A DNA stretch of 42,287 bases from IMG/VR virus record IMGVR_UViG_3300031601_001712, positions 1-42,287 of that record. One strand, written 5' to 3'. Positions 25,919 through 34,022 of this stretch are shown piece after piece. The notes beneath the pieces were generated by a model. It searched no databases, was not told where the DNA came from, and worked only from the letters and a program-made list of their open reading frames with translations. The stretch is from a virus. The first letter of the stretch is position 1. The number at the start of each line of letters is the position of its first letter. A program made the position numbers and the translations under genes.

Positions 25919-26251
25919 TCACCTTTTGAATGGTCTAATTTTAAACCTTTGATTTTGATCTCCATCTAGTTCCAACCAGTCAACCTGTTTAAATGGAACT
26001 GATCTCCAATCTTTCTTTTCTAAATCGTACACATGGATAATACTACTTGATTGTAGAATTTTTAATATTTTTGGTAAATTAACTGTTTTGGGGTGTTGTG
26101 TTTTTGGAATTTTTGAAAAATCCAATGTGCATTTCATAATCCTTATTGTTCCATCTTTTTTAACAAACTTGACTTTAGCTTCTCCAGCAGAATAAAGCTT
26201 TACCCAAAAGTCAATTGCACTACGTAAAATATCATTTTCTGTCTGCGGCAT
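25919..26251 (-). CDS. WYL_2-type (DUF2693-like) SH3-barrel protein
   Basis: 110 residues. VKFVKKDGTIRIMKCTLDF, then IIHVYDLEKKDWRSVPFKQV: the pattern 'vkFtKkDGt.R.m.cTLd ... vyDle...WRs....v' is what I know as the WYL_2 / DUF2693 Sm-like SH3 barrel, common as a stand-alone small protein in large phages. These are thought to bind nucleic acid or ligands, but the function is not known. Its start overlaps the end of the radical SAM gene by about 20 bases, so it is coupled to it. No additional domain. Confidence 0.65.
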   Translation of the reverse strand: MPQTENDILRSAIDFWVKLYSAGEAKVKFVKKDGTIRIMKCTLDFSKIPKTQHPKTVNLPKILKILQSSSIIHVYDLEKKDWRSVPFKQVDWLELDGDQNQRFKIRPFKR

Positions 26252-27302
26252 TGATTACTCCCTCCCGTTTATCTATATGGACTAAATCGCCTTCTCCATC
26301 ATTACCATGATTATCAATATATTTACTCATCATTAAACATGAGTGATTGCACAACTCACAATAGTTTTGTTTATCTATACATAACAAATTATAAAATTCT
26401 TTTGAGACTAAAGATTCAGTTTCAAACAGATTTCTTATATGTACATGTGGTGTTAATGAACCTTTAATACGAAGACATAATCTCATAGTTCCATCTGCGT
26501 CAACTGTTACATTATGAATACCTCTTTCAAGTTCACAGTCAAAATTTGATGGTAATGTATCAAACATCTTTGGAATTAATACCTCCTTCATATGAATATA
26601 TAAATTATCATCATTCATCATTTGTGAAAGCATGTTAGCCAACTCCCATGATTTTTGAACAAGTTGATCTGTTTTTGTCACATTTGAAAAATCGTAATGT
26701 GAGTTTTTTGCAACATCCACAAATGTAATATCACTGTATATTTCATGTTTACTGAGATTGCTTACAAGGTCATATAAGAACTTTTGATTTTCATTCATTA
26801 CTGTTATTTCAGCAACGACATCATTTACATCGCTTTTAGCTTGAATCTCTTTTAATCGTTTCATACCTTCAATACTTTTCTTGATTCTATCCTTACTATT
26901 ATAGTTAGGATTGTTGAATATTGGATCTACTGAACTTGTAAACCCATCAACATAATCAGTTTCATTAAATAACCGTTTTATCAAAGGTTGAATTTCAGGA
27001 GTGTTGTTGCTTATAACTGTATAATAAATTTCATTCTCATTACAAAAATTTATAATCTCTGGTAAATCTTTTCTCAATAATGGCTCACCACCATACAAAA
27101 TTATGAATATTTTGGGATTGTGTTTTTTAAATGCCATTAGTGCATCCGTAACAGTCTTCGTTGACATTTCTTCTTTTGTATAATGCTCCATTCGTGGATA
27201 CTGGCTTGGCATCCCCGGATAATTTCTAACGAGTGCACAATAATCACAATTAAGATTACATCTTCTTGTAAGTAGAAAATTAACAATTCTTATTTTACTC
27301 AT
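26232..27302 (-). CDS. Radical SAM enzyme with C-terminal Cys cluster (SPASM-like)
   Basis: 356 residues from the ATG at 27300-27302, chosen over a GTG two codons upstream because AGAGG lies five bases before it. The [4Fe-4S]-SAM motif is TRRCNLNCDYCAL with C15, C19, C22 (Cx3Cx2C); IILYGGEPLLR is the SAM-binding GGE motif. The C-terminus contains VDADGTMRLCLRIKG and then CELCNHSC, a layout like the SPASM/twitch auxiliary-cluster region of peptide-modifying enzymes (about 350-450 residues). It is too long for QueE, and lacks QueE's usual form. The gene directly behind the TNSSS protein (14-base overlap at its longest start) suggests they act together. Confidence 0.8.
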   Translation of the reverse strand: MSKIRIVNFLLTRRCNLNCDYCALVRNYPGMPSQYPRMEHYTKEEMSTKTVTDALMAFKKHNPKIFIILYGGEPLLRKDLPEIINFCNENEIYYTVISNNTPEIQPLIKRLFNETDYVDGFTSSVDPIFNNPNYNSKDRIKKSIEGMKRLKEIQAKSDVNDVVAEITVMNENQKFLYDLVSNLSKHEIYSDITFVDVAKNSHYDFSNVTKTDQLVQKSWELANMLSQMMNDDNLYIHMKEVLIPKMFDTLPSNFDCELERGIHNVTVDADGTMRLCLRIKGSLTPHVHIRNLFETESLVSKEFYNLLCIDKQNYCELCNHSCLMMSKYIDNHGNDGEGDLVHIDKREGVINAADRK

Positions 27303-27675
27303 TATCACCTCTAATTATATATTTATACCATTTGTTTTCAAACTTCTTTGAAACATTATTATCTACTTCTAAACGAACCACAATATTTTTATTAACAAGA
27401 CCTTTTTTACAAATATTATATGAATATGGGGACATGGTTATAAATTTAGGCCCCATAGTTTTTGATACCCAATCTAAAGGACCATCATTTGCATGTTCGT
27501 TAAGTTGTTTGATGTTTTTTAATGTACCATATATTCTAGCTCCTTCATTACCAGCTTCAGGAGATCTATCTAACTCTTTAATTTCATCTTGTAAATCTGA
27601 TAGTTGTTCTTTTTCAATTGATAATATAAAAGATGTTGATGAACTATTTGTTACAAAGTCAGTTTTTATTTTCAA
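27295..27675 (-). CDS. Small protein with N-terminal TNSSSTSF motif
   Basis: 126 residues, starting at TTG (27673-27675) with GAGG seven bases upstream; no ATG precedes the conserved motif. The N-terminus KIKTDFVTNSSSTSFILS is a conserved N-terminal signature found on many short bacterial and phage proteins whose role is unknown. The rest is mixed alpha/beta with no other motif. It immediately precedes, and overlaps, the radical SAM gene. A shorter protein at 31313-31609 begins with a near-identical motif. Substrate or partner of the radical SAM enzyme is a reasonable hypothesis, not established. Confidence 0.6.
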   Translation of the reverse strand: MKIKTDFVTNSSSTSFILSIEKEQLSDLQDEIKELDRSPEAGNEGARIYGTLKNIKQLNEHANDGPLDWVSKTMGPKFITMSPYSYNICKKGLVNKNIVVRLEVDNNVSKKFENKWYKYIIRGDNE

Positions 27676-27684
27676 TGTTATACC

Positions 27685-29874
27685 TCAACACATTTCTAAT
27701 CTTTGATCTGCTTCAACCTCATCTGGATGTTGATGTGATATTATATAAATTGATTTCCCAATTTTTAATTTATTGAGAACTTTACCAACATAACCAATAT
27801 TTTCATCATCAAGCGCGTCAAAGATTTCATCAAATAATAAAATATTAATTTTCATATCCTGCATATTTGCTTGTAATTCTCCAAGAGTTAATATTGTTGC
27901 TATATCAATAATTCGTGTTTGACCACCTGATAATTGAACTCTTAGATTTGCTTGAGTGTGTGTGTCCAACACTCTAACAGAAATTTTATCCCTGAATTCT
28001 CCACTTTTTGTTTCCGCAAGTGTATCAAATGAAACAATATATCGTCCATTTGTTAACATATCTAAATATTTAGATACCTTTTGATTCATAAAAGGAATTG
28101 ATTCATCAATTAACATTGAAGGGATTCCAGCAGATGAAAAGCCAATCTTCCAAAATGCCAATATTTTTTCTCTTAACCTTAGAGTTTTAGCTTCATTGTT
28201 GTGTTGTTTAATATCTAACCCCAAATTAATTTTACGTTGTTTGTATTTCAATAACTGGTCATCATTATATTCTTTAGACTCTTCTATTTTAATATTGTTT
28301 TCAATTGCAGAATAGTTATTGCTTAGATTTTGTATTTTTTCAATGATGTCATCTATTTTTAATTGATGTGCTTCAGCTTCAAGTTTAACCTCTAATGTTC
28401 TACCATATTGTTGAAGTAGATCAGCTTTTTCTTGATTTGATTTTTCTTCAAGTTGTTTAGTTTGTTGTTTTGCTAATGCATCAACTCTTTCAAATGTTTG
28501 ATTTAATCTTCTATCTATATTATTATACTCATTATTTTCATTTTGTTTTAATTTTGTTATTTGGTGATTGGTAGTTTTTATTAGATCGTTTACTTGATCT
28601 ACAATAATAGAATGAGATTTTTTCAATTTTTCAATTTCATTTTTAATAGATACAATAGTTTCATTATTTTTTATTATGTTTGTTTGATATCCATCAATTT
28701 TGATCATCAATGATTTACGAGTATCATCATTTACTTCCTGATCGCATGTTGGGCATGTGGATATTTCTTTTTCAAGAACATTCATCTTAATTTCAGATAT
28801 CCTAGATTTATTTGATCTATTATCTGCAATTAAGTCATTTATACTTATATCAAAAGTGTGTAACTCTTGTGAATGTTTATTTTCAACTTCCTGTAATTTT
28901 GACTTAGTTGTTTCTAATGCACTTGATAATGCATTATTAGATTCATTTGTTATATCACGAACTTTGGTTTTCGCTTTCTCTCTTGCTGATTTTAATTCAT
29001 ATTTCTTTTGATTAATTTTACTTGTTAAATCATTCAATGTAAGTTGATATTTTGAGTCAAAACTTTCCAACTTCGTATTTATTTTTGCAAGATCATTTCC
29101 CAAAGTTTTTAAACCATATCCAGTTTGGTTAAGCTCATCTAATTCTTTTTGCCAATTAACTGAAAGCCTTTTGTTATCTTCAAGATCTTTTTTCAATTGA
29201 GAAATAAGTTCTTTTTGATCAACATAGAATTTGTTTTTTAATGCTGTTAGTATAGTGATTTGTTCAAGAACATCATCCAAGATTCCATGTTTTATTTTTA
29301 TCTGACTTAACAAATTATCAATTTGATTTCTAACATCTTTTAATCGTCTATCAGTTTCTTTATAGAAAGTTACATATTGACCTAACAATAAAATCTTTCT
29401 GAATATTTCTTTTTTATCAGAATCAATTAAATCTGTAAAAAAGTCTTTAACTTTTTGACCGAACATTAAAGTATTCATAAATGATTTTGCTGGGCATATC
29501 AATCTTTCAATTTCAGGTAAAACTTCTCGTTGCCCTGATTTTATATCAACAGTATTTTTATTTAATACAACTGTATTTCCCAGTTTTGTATACTTTACAT
29601 ATCTGGTTACTAAATATTTATCATCATTAACTTTAAATTTAACCCATGTTTTACAATTTTTTCCTACTGTGTTATTTACAACATCTTCGCCTTTAGCACC
29701 CTTAGATGTTATCCCATATAATGTAAATGGAAGTGCATCTAATGACATTGTTTTACCAATTCCATTTGGGCCAGTCATTAAAGTAACCGTATTATTTATG
29801 AATGTATGAATCATGGGATCAATATAAGGACCATAATTTTCCATTCCAACTTCTTCAAATGTTATTTCTCTCAT
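27685..29874 (-). CDS. 46: SbcC/Rad50-like recombination nuclease subunit (T4 gp46-like)
   Basis: 729 residues, normal for T4-type gp46 (about 560) to SbcC-like proteins. Walker A is TGPNGIGKT at about 34-42; long charged coiled-coil arms flank a zinc hook, CPTC at 374-377; the ABC signature LSGGQTRI at about 638 and Walker B ILLFDEIFDALDD near 668 close the ATPase. With gp47 it resects DNA ends for recombination-dependent replication and for host DNA turnover. ATG with GAGG; it follows the gp47 gene immediately, as in T4. Confidence 0.93.
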   Translation of the reverse strand: MREITFEEVGMENYGPYIDPMIHTFINNTVTLMTGPNGIGKTMSLDALPFTLYGITSKGAKGEDVVNNTVGKNCKTWVKFKVNDDKYLVTRYVKYTKLGNTVVLNKNTVDIKSGQREVLPEIERLICPAKSFMNTLMFGQKVKDFFTDLIDSDKKEIFRKILLLGQYVTFYKETDRRLKDVRNQIDNLLSQIKIKHGILDDVLEQITILTALKNKFYVDQKELISQLKKDLEDNKRLSVNWQKELDELNQTGYGLKTLGNDLAKINTKLESFDSKYQLTLNDLTSKINQKKYELKSAREKAKTKVRDITNESNNALSSALETTKSKLQEVENKHSQELHTFDISINDLIADNRSNKSRISEIKMNVLEKEISTCPTCDQEVNDDTRKSLMIKIDGYQTNIIKNNETIVSIKNEIEKLKKSHSIIVDQVNDLIKTTNHQITKLKQNENNEYNNIDRRLNQTFERVDALAKQQTKQLEEKSNQEKADLLQQYGRTLEVKLEAEAHQLKIDDIIEKIQNLSNNYSAIENNIKIEESKEYNDDQLLKYKQRKINLGLDIKQHNNEAKTLRLREKILAFWKIGFSSAGIPSMLIDESIPFMNQKVSKYLDMLTNGRYIVSFDTLAETKSGEFRDKISVRVLDTHTQANLRVQLSGGQTRIIDIATILTLGELQANMQDMKINILLFDEIFDALDDENIGYVGKVLNKLKIGKSIYIISHQHPDEVEADQRLEMC

Positions 29875-30903
29875 TTATACCTCACAATTCTGAATTATAT
29901 CAAAGGCTTCTTTTGCATATAATTTTTGAATATCTTCTGGGATTTCTCTTATCTCGAGATATTTTAAAAGTTTGTCTTCTTGACTCATTGAACTTGTAAC
30001 TCCACGATCAGTAATGTCGCTTTGTGTTTTATCAACAATATTAAACTCACCACTGAATCCTGAAATATCAGCTTTTTTATCCATTATAACTTTAACATGA
30101 TTACCATCGGCACGTGCTTGTTTTGCATTTGTTATAGCAACATCTACATTATCAGGATCAATTACAATTTCAATATGTTTTTTATACGATGTAAATGGAA
30201 TACTTTGAACATCAAGAGTGTTTGTATCTACAATAAGAAATCGTTTTATGTCATTTTTTTCTCCCCAGTCCAATTCTATTGTTGAGCCAACATAATATAA
30301 TGATATAGTTGGGCGAATTATTTCTTGTGATTTATGATAATGTCCTAATAATACAAGTTTATATCTACCTTCCAAATCCTTCATTGAAATATCAGATACA
30401 ATACTCAATCCTGAATTTAAAATTCCTTCGCTTAAACCGAAATGTGATATTAATATATCTGCTCTGTTATCCCTAATAATTTCAGGTAATTTTGTAGAAT
30501 AAGGAACCATTAATACATCATCATGCTCCATTCGGTATGTTGTATTATAAGGAACCCAATTAACGTTAGGAATTGTTTCAAGTGGGCGAAGAGCAGAAAC
30601 TACAACATCACTTTTTCCTGATAAATCATGGTTTCCATCAATTACATGAAAATATAATTTATCTTGAAAATCACTAAAATATTGAATCATAATTTCTTGG
30701 GCAATTGCATAGATAACAGACTTTCCATGTAACGTATCTCCACCAATAACAATAGTATCAATACCATTATCAATACAATATTTAGCAACTTCATACAAAG
30801 TCTGTTTAATACTGTGTAATCTTTCAGGAAGGTTACTAACTATTTCAATCTTATCTTGCCCATATCTTGAAAGATGGATATCTGCGATAAAAGCAAATTT
30901 CAT
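29875..30903 (-). CDS. 47: SbcD/Mre11-like nuclease subunit (T4 gp47-like)
   Basis: 342 residues, the usual length for gp47. Calcineurin-type phosphoesterase motifs in order: FIADIHLSR (D8, H10), IVIGGDTLHGK, VIDGNHDLSG, ISHFGLSEG and LLGHYHKSQ, giving all metal ligands. It is the nuclease partner of the gp46-like ATPase, to which it is directly adjacent. The ATG overlaps the stop of the prepilin-like gene as ATGA. No additional domain. Confidence 0.93.
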   Translation of the reverse strand: MKFAFIADIHLSRYGQDKIEIVSNLPERLHSIKQTLYEVAKYCIDNGIDTIVIGGDTLHGKSVIYAIAQEIMIQYFSDFQDKLYFHVIDGNHDLSGKSDVVVSALRPLETIPNVNWVPYNTTYRMEHDDVLMVPYSTKLPEIIRDNRADILISHFGLSEGILNSGLSIVSDISMKDLEGRYKLVLLGHYHKSQEIIRPTISLYYVGSTIELDWGEKNDIKRFLIVDTNTLDVQSIPFTSYKKHIEIVIDPDNVDVAITNAKQARADGNHVKVIMDKKADISGFSGEFNIVDKTQSDITDRGVTSSMSQEDKLLKYLEIREIPEDIQKLYAKEAFDIIQNCEV

Positions 30904-31130
30904 AATTTATTATCTTCTCCTTTAGATGAATTTTTATTAACAACAGGAGCATTTTCTTCAACATCAATTTTCGGTTCTTTATTCTGATTTATAACTTCTA
31001 TTGTTTGTGCGGTTTTGTTTGAATGAATCGTTGCTATAAATACAGGTGCTGCAATTGCTAATAGTATCGCAAGTATCATTATTACTATAAATACCTCAAC
31101 TAAAGTAAATCCTTTATTATTTTTTAACAT
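30900..31130 (-). CDS. Type IV prepilin-like protein
   Basis: 76 residues, ATG with AAAGGG. It begins MLKNNKGFTLVEVFIVIMIL and continues as one hydrophobic helix to about residue 34 (LAIAAPVF). This is a textbook type IVa prepilin/pseudopilin N-terminus: a seven-residue basic leader ending in Gly, cleavage before Phe8 expected, and Glu at mature position 5. The remaining 40 residues are hydrophilic and Asn/Lys/Glu-rich, with no globular pilin domain. Flanked by gp47-like and small phage genes in the same operon, so it is genuinely in the phage genome. It could be processed by the host prepilin peptidase and interfere with, or join, host pili. That function is inference. Confidence 0.8.
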   Translation of the reverse strand: MLKNNKGFTLVEVFIVIMILAILLAIAAPVFIATIHSNKTAQTIEVINQNKEPKIDVEENAPVVNKNSSKGEDNKL

Positions 31131-31146
31131 ATTTTAAGCCCTTTCA

Positions 31147-31341
31147 TTAGGTTTGTTTTTCATATTGTTCTTTTATGTATTCTGCCAATTCACAACATCC
31201 TTGACCATCAATAAATGATCTTGAACATGTAGTATTTACTAAACATTTTGTACATGGACTATCTTCATTATATGATAAAGCTTTAATTGATGTCCAATTT
31301 ACCTTTTTGTTTTTAACTATGATGTTGTTGGATTTTGTCAT
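31147..31341 (-). CDS. Small Cys-rich protein (PCxxCLVNTTC)
   Basis: 64 residues from the ATG at 31339-31341, with GGAG six bases upstream; an in-frame TTG further up is less likely. It contains SPCTKCLVNTTCSR and then GQGCCELAEYI, probably a zinc site. A protein at 38564-38758 has a similar PCDNCLVKVTC motif, so the two may be related. It overlaps the TNSSSASF gene's end by 29 bases. Function unknown. Confidence 0.6.
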   Translation of the reverse strand: MTKSNNIIVKNKKVNWTSIKALSYNEDSPCTKCLVNTTCSRSFIDGQGCCELAEYIKEQYEKQT

Positions 31342-31609
31342 AAGGAACTCCAATCGAAGTTAAAAAAGTTATCATATCAAAATTATCCATTGAGCAATCC
31401 CCTTCGATTTTAGTGTCTGTAACATCAATGTTCCATTTATCGCTATTATGTAAAAAACCAAAATTCAACTCCGGGTTTTGTTTATGAAGCATTGTTGCTG
31501 CTTCAAGATGATCAATTATTAATACTTCTTGTATAGTAGATACATCACACCTCATAATTGTAAATGATGCACTTGAGCTATTTGTAATAAAATCTATTTT
31601 GAATTTCAT
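31313..31609 (-). CDS. Small protein with N-terminal TNSSSASF motif
   Basis: 98 residues, ATG with AGGTG and overlapping the homing endonuclease stop. The N-terminus KFKIDFITNSSSASFTIM matches that of the protein at 27295-27675 (KIKTDFVTNSSSTSF), while the rest differs. The remainder is an acidic mixed alpha/beta sequence of unknown fold. Both carriers lie within 4 kb of each other and of the radical SAM gene. Function unknown. Confidence 0.6.
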   Translation of the reverse strand: MKFKIDFITNSSSASFTIMRCDVSTIQEVLIIDHLEAATMLHKQNPELNFGFLHNSDKWNIDVTDTKIEGDCSMDNFDMITFLTSIGVPYDKIQQHHS

Positions 31610-32622
31610 TCATCACACCTCTTTTTTGCTAAATTTCCTGTAGAACATTCTGTTCCTGTTTTATGGCCATATTCATAATGACATTCTTTACACAATACTA
31701 TTCCGTTATCAGGATCTAAAGCAAATATTGGTTCTATTTTCACTGGAATTATATGATGACAACATAAATCTTTTTTTGATCCACATATTTGACATTCATA
31801 ATTATCTTGCTTTAAAACTACTTCATGCCAAACTTGATATTCTTCTTGGGTATAAGGCTGTGCAATTTCTTTGAATGGATCTGAATGTAGATTATAAAGA
31901 ATGCATTCATTTTTACATTTATTAGTACAGTAAAAATAGCTTCCGTCATTTCCATCGGATTTTTCTAATTGATTTTTTCTCATTTGAATTTGTGAAAAAG
32001 TTGGTGTAAACCATCCACCTTGTTCTTTTGAATTTGGACAATTGTGATTTTTACAATGAACTTGTATTTCTTGTTTATCTGGTTTATCTGGGTTATATCT
32101 CATTTCTTCTATTTTTGTAAAAAGTGGATATATTATTTGTATTTTTTCTATTGTGAGTTTACTTTGTATAGACATTTTTTTTTTGGTTTCATTAGAATGA
32201 GAAATATTTTTATTCCATGGCTTACGACCTTTATTTTTTTTACTTATATTATCTCTTTGTTCTGTAGTAAAATATCCACATTTTCCTTTATTCCATGGTA
32301 TATTACCTTTATTTGAATTACTTTTTTTTAGTTTAGTTTCTTTTGAGTCCTTCCATGTTTTTCCATAATTATGATTTTTTTTACCAGATGTGGATTTTTT
32401 TATTTTTTCTATTGATTCTGCGGAAAGGTGAGTTTCTTTCTTTATCATAGAAAGTTTATTTTTAACTTTCTTGGTATGAATTTTTCCGAAAAACGGATTA
32501 TTTTTTCCTTGCTTTTGTTTTCTAATATACGGACATTGATTATATATTTTACTACAACACCATTTACCATTTTTAAATTGGTATTTAGCTTCTTGCCCAC
32601 ATCCATAATCACATATATTCAT
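31606..32622 (-). CDS. HNH homing endonuclease, NUMOD3-like repeats
   Basis: 338 residues. N-terminal block CDYGCGQEAKYQFKNGKWCC, then several NUMOD3-type repeats (NNPFFGKIHTKK, KKNHNYGKTW, NIPWNKGKCG, RKPWNKNI), then the central shared block (QVHCKNHNCPNSKEQGGWFT to YFYCTNKCKNECILYN) and HNH (CQICGS, LCCHHIIPVKIEP, CKECHYEYGH). It stands between the UvsW-like helicase (3 bases away) and the TNSSSASF gene, in the same direction. Closely matches the endonuclease at 3543-4457 in all modules. Confidence 0.88.
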   Translation of the reverse strand: MNICDYGCGQEAKYQFKNGKWCCSKIYNQCPYIRKQKQGKNNPFFGKIHTKKVKNKLSMIKKETHLSAESIEKIKKSTSGKKNHNYGKTWKDSKETKLKKSNSNKGNIPWNKGKCGYFTTEQRDNISKKNKGRKPWNKNISHSNETKKKMSIQSKLTIEKIQIIYPLFTKIEEMRYNPDKPDKQEIQVHCKNHNCPNSKEQGGWFTPTFSQIQMRKNQLEKSDGNDGSYFYCTNKCKNECILYNLHSDPFKEIAQPYTQEEYQVWHEVVLKQDNYECQICGSKKDLCCHHIIPVKIEPIFALDPDNGIVLCKECHYEYGHKTGTECSTGNLAKKRCDE

Positions 32623-32624
32623 AA

Positions 32625-34022
32625 TTACTCCGTTAATATTTTTAATGTAGTATCTTCATCGATTTGTTTTAACTTACCATTTTTGTATAAAACATATTGA
32701 ACTTTCCATTGCTTATTTTCATAAAATTCTTTTCTTTTATAAAATGTTCTTGATATATCACGACATCCATAATCAATCATATCAATTACTATTGGCGTCT
32801 TTTTGTTTTCATTTACTCTTGTTACTCTTCCTACTACTTGCTCAATATTTGAAATAGGAGATGTCATTATCAATGTATCTTTCCAAGGGGCATCTATTCC
32901 ATCCCGGACTTTGCCGGGAGTAGCAAATGTATGCTGACTATCAAGAGTTTCTAATCCACCTAATCCACAAAATTTTGCTTTACTTGTTGATGGCATCCAA
33001 TCATATAATTCATTAATAAGTTTGATTCTTTCAGAAATACATATTGTTTGGTGTGTATCTTTAAACTGTTTTAACAACCCTCTTATAACCTCTACAAACG
33101 GGTTTGATTTTTTAATTAGATTTAGATACCTTGCTCTTTGGAACGCACCTCCCCACCGTATATACGTAGTCCTCCGTGGTGTATCTATTTGATAATCTAA
33201 TAGGATGACTGTAATTCGTGGGTTCATTGTGCCTTGGCTATCTTCATCAGAAAATATCTCTCCTAAATGAAAATGTATTATATCCACATTGCCGTCAAAA
33301 CGATATGGAGTTGCACTTAATCCATATGTGTATTTCGAAGGCATGTGAATAGAACATTCTGAAAATGTTGGAGCTCCTACTGTTGTATGAACTTCATCTC
33401 CAACAAATATTCCTATGTTTGCTTCATCAAGTTTTACAAGAAAATCTTTACGCTTTCTTTTCAACAATGATAAAAATGTTTGTGTAGTTGCTATAATGAT
33501 CGGTTTATCTAAATCTTTTTCAAATGTTGCACTTGACAATCTCACAATATCATCATCTTGTAAATCTGTAAACTCTTTGAATCTGTTTCGCCACTGTTTC
33601 GCAAGTGGGTCACGATGAACAAGAATTAAAGATTTCTTTTTTCTTTCAGCGATCATATAAATGGTTATAACTGTTTTTCCAACACCAGGGGATAATTGTA
33701 AAATCCCATCTTCATGAGTCATCATGTAATCTATAGCTTTTTCTTGAACCTCACCTCTTGGTATAATATTATGATTGATATTAATTGTTTTTCCATGATG
33801 TCTATGATCATGAATTTTATATCCCTTTAGGTAATTCTGGAGTGGAAAATTTCTTGGAATTAACAGAAACTTTTCCGACTCCAGATAAAATATATTTATT
33901 ACCATTGCAGAATTGTTGTATGACCGCGTTCTTCGCTCCAACTTTTCTTTTATATTTATATACTCTCTTGTGTCTCGATGTATTGTTGGGATTAATATAC
34001 CAGAACGCTTTAAAATATCCAT
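32625..34022 (-). CDS. uvsW: SF2 helicase, UvsW-like
   Basis: 465 residues, comparable to T4 UvsW (about 500). Walker A LSPGVGKTVIT at about 110-120, DEVH box VGDEVHTTVG, motif III GLSATPYRFDG, and motif VI QVVGRVTRVNE mark an SF2 helicase of the UvsW/RecG-like group. T4 UvsW unwinds branched DNA and R-loops, moving from origin to recombination-dependent replication; the gp46/gp47 pair nearby fits that scheme. Its ATG overlaps the stop of the HNH-QueD gene as TAATG. The family name is by motif; an unrelated phage SF2 helicase is possible. Confidence 0.75.
   Translation of the reverse strand: MDILKRSGILIPTIHRDTREYINIKEKLERRTRSYNNSAMVINIFYLESEKFLLIPRNFPLQNYLKGYKIHDHRHHGKTININHNIIPRGEVQEKAIDYMMTHEDGILQLSPGVGKTVITIYMIAERKKKSLILVHRDPLAKQWRNRFKEFTDLQDDDIVRLSSATFEKDLDKPIIIATTQTFLSLLKRKRKDFLVKLDEANIGIFVGDEVHTTVGAPTFSECSIHMPSKYTYGLSATPYRFDGNVDIIHFHLGEIFSDEDSQGTMNPRITVILLDYQIDTPRRTTYIRWGGAFQRARYLNLIKKSNPFVEVIRGLLKQFKDTHQTICISERIKLINELYDWMPSTSKAKFCGLGGLETLDSQHTFATPGKVRDGIDAPWKDTLIMTSPISNIEQVVGRVTRVNENKKTPIVIDMIDYGCRDISRTFYKRKEFYENKQWKVQYVLYKNGKLKQIDEDTTLKILTE

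Noticed and set aside
26232-27302. QueE (7-carboxy-7-deazaguanine synthase), completing the preQ0 pathway
   Set aside because: Much longer than QueE and carries a second C-terminal Cys cluster; Cx3Cx2C with YGGEP and DGTMRLC fits a SPASM-like enzyme better.
30900-31130. Host chromosome or contamination as source of the prepilin-like gene
   Set aside because: It is overlapped by the gp47-like gene (ATGA) with the same strand, composition and ribosome-site style as the surrounding phage genes.
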